DNA from: Niastella vici
Lineage (GTDB): Bacteria > Bacteroidota > Bacteroidia > Chitinophagales > Chitinophagaceae
Assembly: GCF_002077945.1 (NCBI RefSeq)
Contig: NZ_LVYD01000045.1
Span: forward strand, 1-64,000
Reading direction: 5' to 3'
Length of the DNA stretch: 64,000 nt
Shown: piece by piece, positions 59,526-64,000 of the stretch
Layout: the number at the start of each line of letters is the position of its first letter
How positions within the stretch are numbered: position 1 is the stretch's first letter
Position numbers and translations under genes: made by a program
Notes under the pieces: model-generated
The model's database searches: none
What the model was told of the DNA's origin: nothing
Seen by the model: the letters and a program-made list of their open reading frames with translations, nothing else

Positions 59526-59970
59526 CGGCTTCCCAATACAGATATAATAAACAATAATAATATCTGGAAATCATTTTCCTTCCCATTCTTTTTGATTGAA
59601 AGTGTCAAAAATAAATGTGGTTTGAGTATTTTATTACCCAACAATATTGAGTTTGTTAATGAATAACTTGTATGTTGTGGAATTTTTATAATTATCTTCT
59701 TCGTTCTGTTGATCTCCGCTTCTTTTTCTTATCAAGGCTTATAATTTGCATTAAAGAATGGGGTTCCATGCAAAAAAATAAGGAGTTGCATTATTTAATA
59801 ACTAACCTAGCGGGGATGGATGCTAAAAATTCTATTGCACAGTGATTGACTTTATTTGATTCAGCTCTTAGACTATCCCATTTCACCAATAAAACGATTG
59901 CTACTAACATTTCACAAGCATTATATGGTGTTTGTTAAGGCATTCTTTGGCATAAACAAAACAAGAACGT
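59526..59970. other. 445-bp AT-rich upstream region of the polysaccharide cluster
   Basis: No gene. It should hold the promoter for manC and perhaps for the cluster. I could not identify a convincing -33/-7 pair, terminator or repeat in it. Confidence 0.4.
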
Positions 59971-61110
59971 ATGTATAGATCAACTTATGTAGTTATTATG
60001 GCAGGAGGAATCGGCTCACGTTTTTGGCCGGTTAGCAGAACTGATTTTCCCAAACAATTCCTTGATATATTGGGAACAGGTGAAACATTGATCCAGCAAA
60101 CCTTCAAACGGTTTGAAACATTGGCCCCGGTTGAAAATATTTATGTAGTAACTTCCACAGAATATACAGATATTGTAGAAAAGCAGTTACCCACATTACT
60201 CAAAGAAAATATTTTAAGCGAACCTGAAAGAAAGAATACAGCTCCCTGCATCGCATATGCATCCTTTAAAATTCTACAAAAAGATCCGGCTGCCTCAATC
60301 ATTGTAGCGCCGGCCGATCACCTGATATTAGACCAGCAGGCGTTTGAAGCAGTTTGCACACAGGCCTTACAGTTCATCGATATTCATCATGATGCCCTAT
60401 TGACATTGGGCATTAAGCCTTCTTATGCGAATACTGGGTACGGATATATACAATTTAATAAAGAGACTGCACAATCCGGGGTGCATAAAGTGATAGCTTT
60501 TACTGAGAAACCAGATGCCCAACGTGCTGCAAAATTTGTAAACGGTGGGGAACACCTGTGGAACTCGGGCATTTTTGTGTGGAAGGCCAGATCAATAATA
60601 AATTCAATTGAAAAATATCTTACTGATCTGTTTCAGCTGTTTAAAGAAAAACAATCATGGCTTGGAACAAGTTTTGAGAAGCTAATGATCGCCGATATTT
60701 ATGCTGTATGTGAAAACGTTTCAATTGATGTTGGCGTCATGGAAAAAGCGGGGAATGTATATATTATTCCTGCTTCGTTCCGGTGGAGTGACCTCGGAAC
60801 CTGGAACAGCGCCTGGGAAAATATGGGTAAAGACAGGCGCAACAATGCAGTGGCCGGTAATGGTGTGCTGGTTATTGATACAACACAATGTGTGGTACAT
60901 GCTTCAGATGAAAAGCTGGTAGTGTTACAGGGATTACAGAATTACATTGTGGTTGATACAACGGATGTGCTGCTGATATGTCAGAAAGAAAAAGAACAGG
61001 ATATAAAGAATTATGTGAGCGAAGTGAAAAAACTAAAAGGTGAGCGATACCTGTATTCTGTTAACAACATATTAAAACCCGCGGGTGCAGTACTTGAACG
61101 GGTTTATTAA
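59971..61110 (+). CDS. manC: Mannose-1-phosphate guanylyltransferase
   Basis: 379 residues of the GDP-mannose pyrophosphorylase family: nucleotide motif MAGGIGSRFWPVSR, PKQFLDI, the sugar-site region (EKPDAQRAAKFVNGGEHLWNSGIFVWKA) and FRWSDLGTWNSAW. No fused C-terminal isomerase domain, so it is the single-function form. It makes GDP-mannose from mannose-1-phosphate and GTP for exopolysaccharide or glycan synthesis. It lies 243 bp before the export lipoprotein gene. Confidence 0.94.
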   Translation: MYRSTYVVIMAGGIGSRFWPVSRTDFPKQFLDILGTGETLIQQTFKRFETLAPVENIYVVTSTEYTDIVEKQLPTLLKENILSEPERKNTAPCIAYASFKILQKDPAASIIVAPADHLILDQQAFEAVCTQALQFIDIHHDALLTLGIKPSYANTGYGYIQFNKETAQSGVHKVIAFTEKPDAQRAAKFVNGGEHLWNSGIFVWKARSIINSIEKYLTDLFQLFKEKQSWLGTSFEKLMIADIYAVCENVSIDVGVMEKAGNVYIIPASFRWSDLGTWNSAWENMGKDRRNNAVAGNGVLVIDTTQCVVHASDEKLVVLQGLQNYIVVDTTDVLLICQKEKEQDIKNYVSEVKKLKGERYLYSVNNILKPAGAVLERVY

Positions 61111-61353
61111 ATAAAATTGATTTGTTTGCTGATAATCATTCAAGAACAAACTTGAAACAAGGCTGGCACAAAAAATTAATATTATGATTTCCGATAAAGT
61201 GCAAGCTTTTTGATATAAGACCCCAAACCTTAAAGATCCCCCTTGCTTGCATATAAAAAACACCTCTTCCCTTAGGTTACTCCTGATTCAATAGGACATA
61301 CAGGTCCTGTAGTGTAGTGTAATAGGCTTGTCAGGCAAAATTAAAAATCATAT

Positions 61354-62160
61354 ATGGGTTATAGAAAAACTATGGCATGGCCACGGTGGTGGCAGTCATG
61401 TAAATATTATTGTGTTTTGGTAGTACTGCTGGCAGGCGTGTCATGTACGAGTACGAAGAAGGCAGTTTATTTTTCAGAGCAAAAGAACGGTTCATTTGAA
61501 GCCCCGGCTATTCCAAAGCTGGTTATACAAAATAATGACCTGCTGAGCATTTCTGTCAGCAGTTTGAACCCTGAAGCATCAGCAATATTCAACCAACCTA
61601 ATAATGCTGCTGCCAATACTAATACAACCACAACTGTTGCCGCTACCGGCTACCTGGTCGATGGTGAAGGCAATATTCAATTCCCTTTTTTAGGGTCGGT
61701 AAAAGCAGCCGGTTTATCAAAAGATGAGTTGAAAGATAAGCTCATCAAATCGCTGGTTGATAAAAAGTTGTTGGTAGATCCCATCATAACCATCCGCTTT
61801 CTCAATTTCAAAGTAACGGTTTTAGGTGAAGTGGCGCACCCCACCGTGGTGACGGTGCCCAGTGAAAGAATATCCTTGCTGGAAGCCCTTGGCCTGGCAG
61901 GCGACCTCACCATTTATGCCCAGCGCGATAATGTGCTGGTGATAAGGGATGAAGATGGTAAAAAGGTCACCCATCGCCTGAACCTTAATTCAACAGAACT
62001 ATTCAACTCACCATATTATTATTTAAAGACGAATGATGTGGTGTATGTAGAACCAAATAAATCAAAAGTAGCCAGTACAAGCCGTTCCCAGCAATGGATA
62101 CCAATTGTATTAAGCGCTTTATCGCTGGGAGTTATCGTCGTAGATCGTTTAACAAGATAA
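61354..62160 (+). CDS. Wza-type polysaccharide export lipoprotein
   Basis: 268 residues: lipoprotein signal (VVLLAGVSC), a Poly_export domain (IQNNDLLSISVSSLNPEAS, GYLVDGEGNIQFPFLGSVKAAG) and a SLBB-like segment (VTVLGEVAHPTVVTVPSERISLLEALGLAGDL). C-terminal hydrophobic helix (WIPIVLSALSLGVIVVDRL) anchors it in the membrane as in Wza-like porins. It should form the outer-membrane export channel. The Wzc-type gene starts 12 bp downstream. Confidence 0.94.
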   Translation: MGYRKTMAWPRWWQSCKYYCVLVVLLAGVSCTSTKKAVYFSEQKNGSFEAPAIPKLVIQNNDLLSISVSSLNPEASAIFNQPNNAAANTNTTTTVAATGYLVDGEGNIQFPFLGSVKAAGLSKDELKDKLIKSLVDKKLLVDPIITIRFLNFKVTVLGEVAHPTVVTVPSERISLLEALGLAGDLTIYAQRDNVLVIRDEDGKKVTHRLNLNSTELFNSPYYYLKTNDVVYVEPNKSKVASTSRSQQWIPIVLSALSLGVIVVDRLTR

Positions 62161-62172
62161 AATAAATTATTT

Positions 62173-64000
62173 ATGCAAGTGACACACAAAAATGGATTGG
62201 AGATGGAGAGCAGGGAAACCAGTTTTAACCAGTTATGGAACCGTTATGCTTCCTACTGGCCATGGTTTGTATTTCTGTTGTTGCTGGCAATAGGAGGAGC
62301 CTGCCTGTACATGCGGTATTCAATTCCACAGTATGAGTCCACTGCACGGTTACTTATTAAAGATGAAAAGAAAGGGGTGGAAGATTCCAAAGGGTTGGAA
62401 TCACTGAACCTTATTTCTACCAAGAAGATCCTGGAAAATGAAATGGAAGTGTTGCAGTCGCGCACCCTGGTAAAGGAAGTGGTGAACAACCTGGAATTGT
62501 ATGCACCGGTTTATGAAGAAAGGAGGATCCATTCCTGGCTGGAATCGAATAAATGGTTATCGAACAACGCCCTTGCCAACTGGTTTACAAAAAAAGGCGT
62601 TGCTCCGGGTGGATTGCCTGCCTATACTACCTCACCGGTAATTATTAAAGCAAAAAGCCCCGATAGCCTGACCGAAACAAAGAAAGTTCCTTTTGGCTAT
62701 AATAAGGAAGAAAAGAAAGTGGTCATCGGCACCGACAGTTACCCGATAAATGAATGGGTGCAAACACCGTATGGTACGTTACAATTCATGCCGAACCCCC
62801 GGTTGAAAGATTCGGCCTATGTACCTGCCGGACAATTCTATTTCACTTTGCAGGAACCTAAAAAAGTGATTGCGAATATTCAGGACCGGCTGGTGATCGC
62901 CTCGGCCAGCAAGCTGTCTTCTATTTTAAACCTTACCATTCAGGATGAAGTGCCCGAGCGCGGTGAAGACATCCTGAATGAATTGCTGACGCAATATAAT
63001 GTTGCAATGCTCAAGGATAAAAATACGCTGGCCGCCAATACCCTCCGGTTTGTGGAGGACAGGTTGAACCACGTATCGCGCGACCTGACCGGCATTGAGC
63101 ATAAGATTGAACAATATAAATCATCACAGGCGGCGGTAGATGTAAGCGAGCAGGGCAAATTGTTCCTCGAGAATGTAAGCGCCAACGACCAGAAGCTGGG
63201 TGAAATTGATATGAAGCTGGCCGCGCTTGACCAGGTAGAGCGTTACGTAAAACAAAAAGATAATAACAGCAGCATTGCACCTTCTACATTAGGTGTTTCT
63301 GATCCGGTATTATCGAACATGCTTGATAAATTATACGAACTGGAGCTGGAATATGAAAAGAAGAAAGGAACTACGGGGGAAGGTAATCCATTGATGTCAT
63401 CGGTTACCGATCAAATCAACCGCATAAAGCCCGGCATCCTTGAAAATATTCAAAACCAACGGCGGGGTTTACAGGCAAGCAGGGGCAACCTGGCTTCAAC
63501 CAATAATTCCTATACTTCGGTATTGCAAACCATTCCCAAGAAGGAACGCGATCTCATAGAGATCAGCCGCCAGCAAAGCACCATGCAAAGCATTTACGCT
63601 TTCCTGTTGCAAAAGAAAGAAGAAACAGCCCTTTCTTATGCTGCCAATGTGAGCGACAGCCGCGTGGTTGACCGCGCTTCTACTACTGTAAAACCGGTTA
63701 GTCCAAAAGCACCGATCGTGTTTGCCATCGCTGTTATTACTGCCCTGGCTATTGGGGTTGTTTGGATTACATTGAAAGAAATATTCAACAAGAAGATCAT
63801 GTACCGGCAGGATATAGAACGCCTCACCAGTCATCCGGTGATCGCAGAGATCTCAATTGATAAATCAAAGAACCCGGTCGTGATCGGCGGCCCAAACAGC
63901 CGCAGCTTTGTAGCGGAACAATTCCGCAAATTGCGCGTGGCGCTTAATTACCTGGGGGTGAACACCACTAATAAAAAGGTGCTGGTAACTTCCAGTATCG
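62173..64000 (+). CDS. Wzc-type chain-length determinant/tyrosine kinase (partial, runs off window)
   Basis: 609 codons from ATG 62173 to the window edge, no stop. Begins MQVTHKNGLEMESRET, then a membrane span (WFVFLLLLAIGGACLYM), the Wzz region (STARLLIKDEKKG, ILENEMEVLQSRTLV), long coiled coils (~290-460), a second span (PIVFAIAVITALAIGVVWITL) and the start of the BY-kinase (AEQFRKLRVALNYLG, VLVTSSI). The Walker A motif would follow just after the cut. It controls polymer length and export by autophosphorylation, together with the Wza-type gene 12 bp upstream. Confidence 0.93.
   Translation, partial: MQVTHKNGLEMESRETSFNQLWNRYASYWPWFVFLLLLAIGGACLYMRYSIPQYESTARLLIKDEKKGVEDSKGLESLNLISTKKILENEMEVLQSRTLVKEVVNNLELYAPVYEERRIHSWLESNKWLSNNALANWFTKKGVAPGGLPAYTTSPVIIKAKSPDSLTETKKVPFGYNKEEKKVVIGTDSYPINEWVQTPYGTLQFMPNPRLKDSAYVPAGQFYFTLQEPKKVIANIQDRLVIASASKLSSILNLTIQDEVPERGEDILNELLTQYNVAMLKDKNTLAANTLRFVEDRLNHVSRDLTGIEHKIEQYKSSQAAVDVSEQGKLFLENVSANDQKLGEIDMKLAALDQVERYVKQKDNNSSIAPSTLGVSDPVLSNMLDKLYELELEYEKKKGTTGEGNPLMSSVTDQINRIKPGILENIQNQRRGLQASRGNLASTNNSYTSVLQTIPKKERDLIEISRQQSTMQSIYAFLLQKKEETALSYAANVSDSRVVDRASTTVKPVSPKAPIVFAIAVITALAIGVVWITLKEIFNKKIMYRQDIERLTSHPVIAEISIDKSKNPVVIGGPNSRSFVAEQFRKLRVALNYLGVNTTNKKVLVTSSI

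Overview
The window is chromosomal DNA of a Bacteroidota bacterium, most likely from the Chitinophagaceae (Niastella/Chitinophaga type). Supporting signs are a type IX secretion C-terminal sorting domain, many lipoproteins with short lipoboxes, DUF5723-OmpA and GH3/GH5/pectate-lyase-like secreted proteins, CheB-CheR-PAS-kinase fusions and promoters of the form TAnnTTTG. No tRNA, rRNA, integrase, transposase or CRISPR array was seen.

Region 1 (80-16511) is an AT-rich accessory island, mostly immune in character. On its left are a lone response-regulator receiver, an unknown protein with a HEPN/nucleotidyltransferase-like protein (minus strand), and a divergent XRE regulator. Then, all on the plus strand, come a SPARTA system (TIR-APAZ plus short prokaryotic Argonaute, 2935-5770); a TIR / small membrane protein / ThsB-like TIR trio (5774-7232); a TIR protein with a C-terminal domain of unknown function; a second ThsB-like TIR; a TIR plus stand-alone SLOG pair; another divergent TIR protein; and a 1344-residue protein with an unknown beta-rich N-terminus, a macro-like domain, leucine-rich repeats, a Roc GTPase, COR and a C-terminal TIR. 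Eight TIR proteins lie within 13.6 kb, beside two domain types (SLOG, macro) known to read ADP-ribose-type signals. This is the most interesting part of the window. The island ends at a strong bidirectional terminator (16663-16696).

Region 2 (16.8-35 kb) is ordinary chromosome: an ArsR-SRPBCC pair with a readable promoter and operators, an OmpA-like outer-membrane protein, AI-2E and YihY membrane proteins, a Na+/H+ antiporter, and a fatty-acid desaturase plus radical-SAM pair flanked by two paralogous AraC-type regulators. A conserved 19-21 bp motif recurs upstream of several of these genes and may be a shared operator. A large CheB/CheR/PAS/histidine kinase with its response regulator follows.

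Region 3 (35-59.6 kb) holds another TIR protein with a C-terminal winged-helix-like segment, a slipin, many small metabolic or stress genes (SnoaL-like proteins, AraC regulators, alpha/beta hydrolase, truncated haemoglobin, chloramphenicol acetyltransferase, HAD hydrolase, Crp/Fnr regulator) and plant-polymer or secreted enzymes (GH5-like, GH3, exo/endonuclease-phosphatase with FG-GAP repeats, two parallel beta-helix proteins). It also has a response regulator fused in frame to a lipoprotein, a degenerate 21-bp tandem repeat, and a perfect 24-bp palindrome of LacI-operator type before a pectate-lyase-like gene.

Region 4 (59.9-64 kb) is the start of an exopolysaccharide cluster: mannose-1-phosphate guanylyltransferase, a Wza-type export lipoprotein, and a Wzc-type chain-length/tyrosine-kinase protein that runs off the window end.
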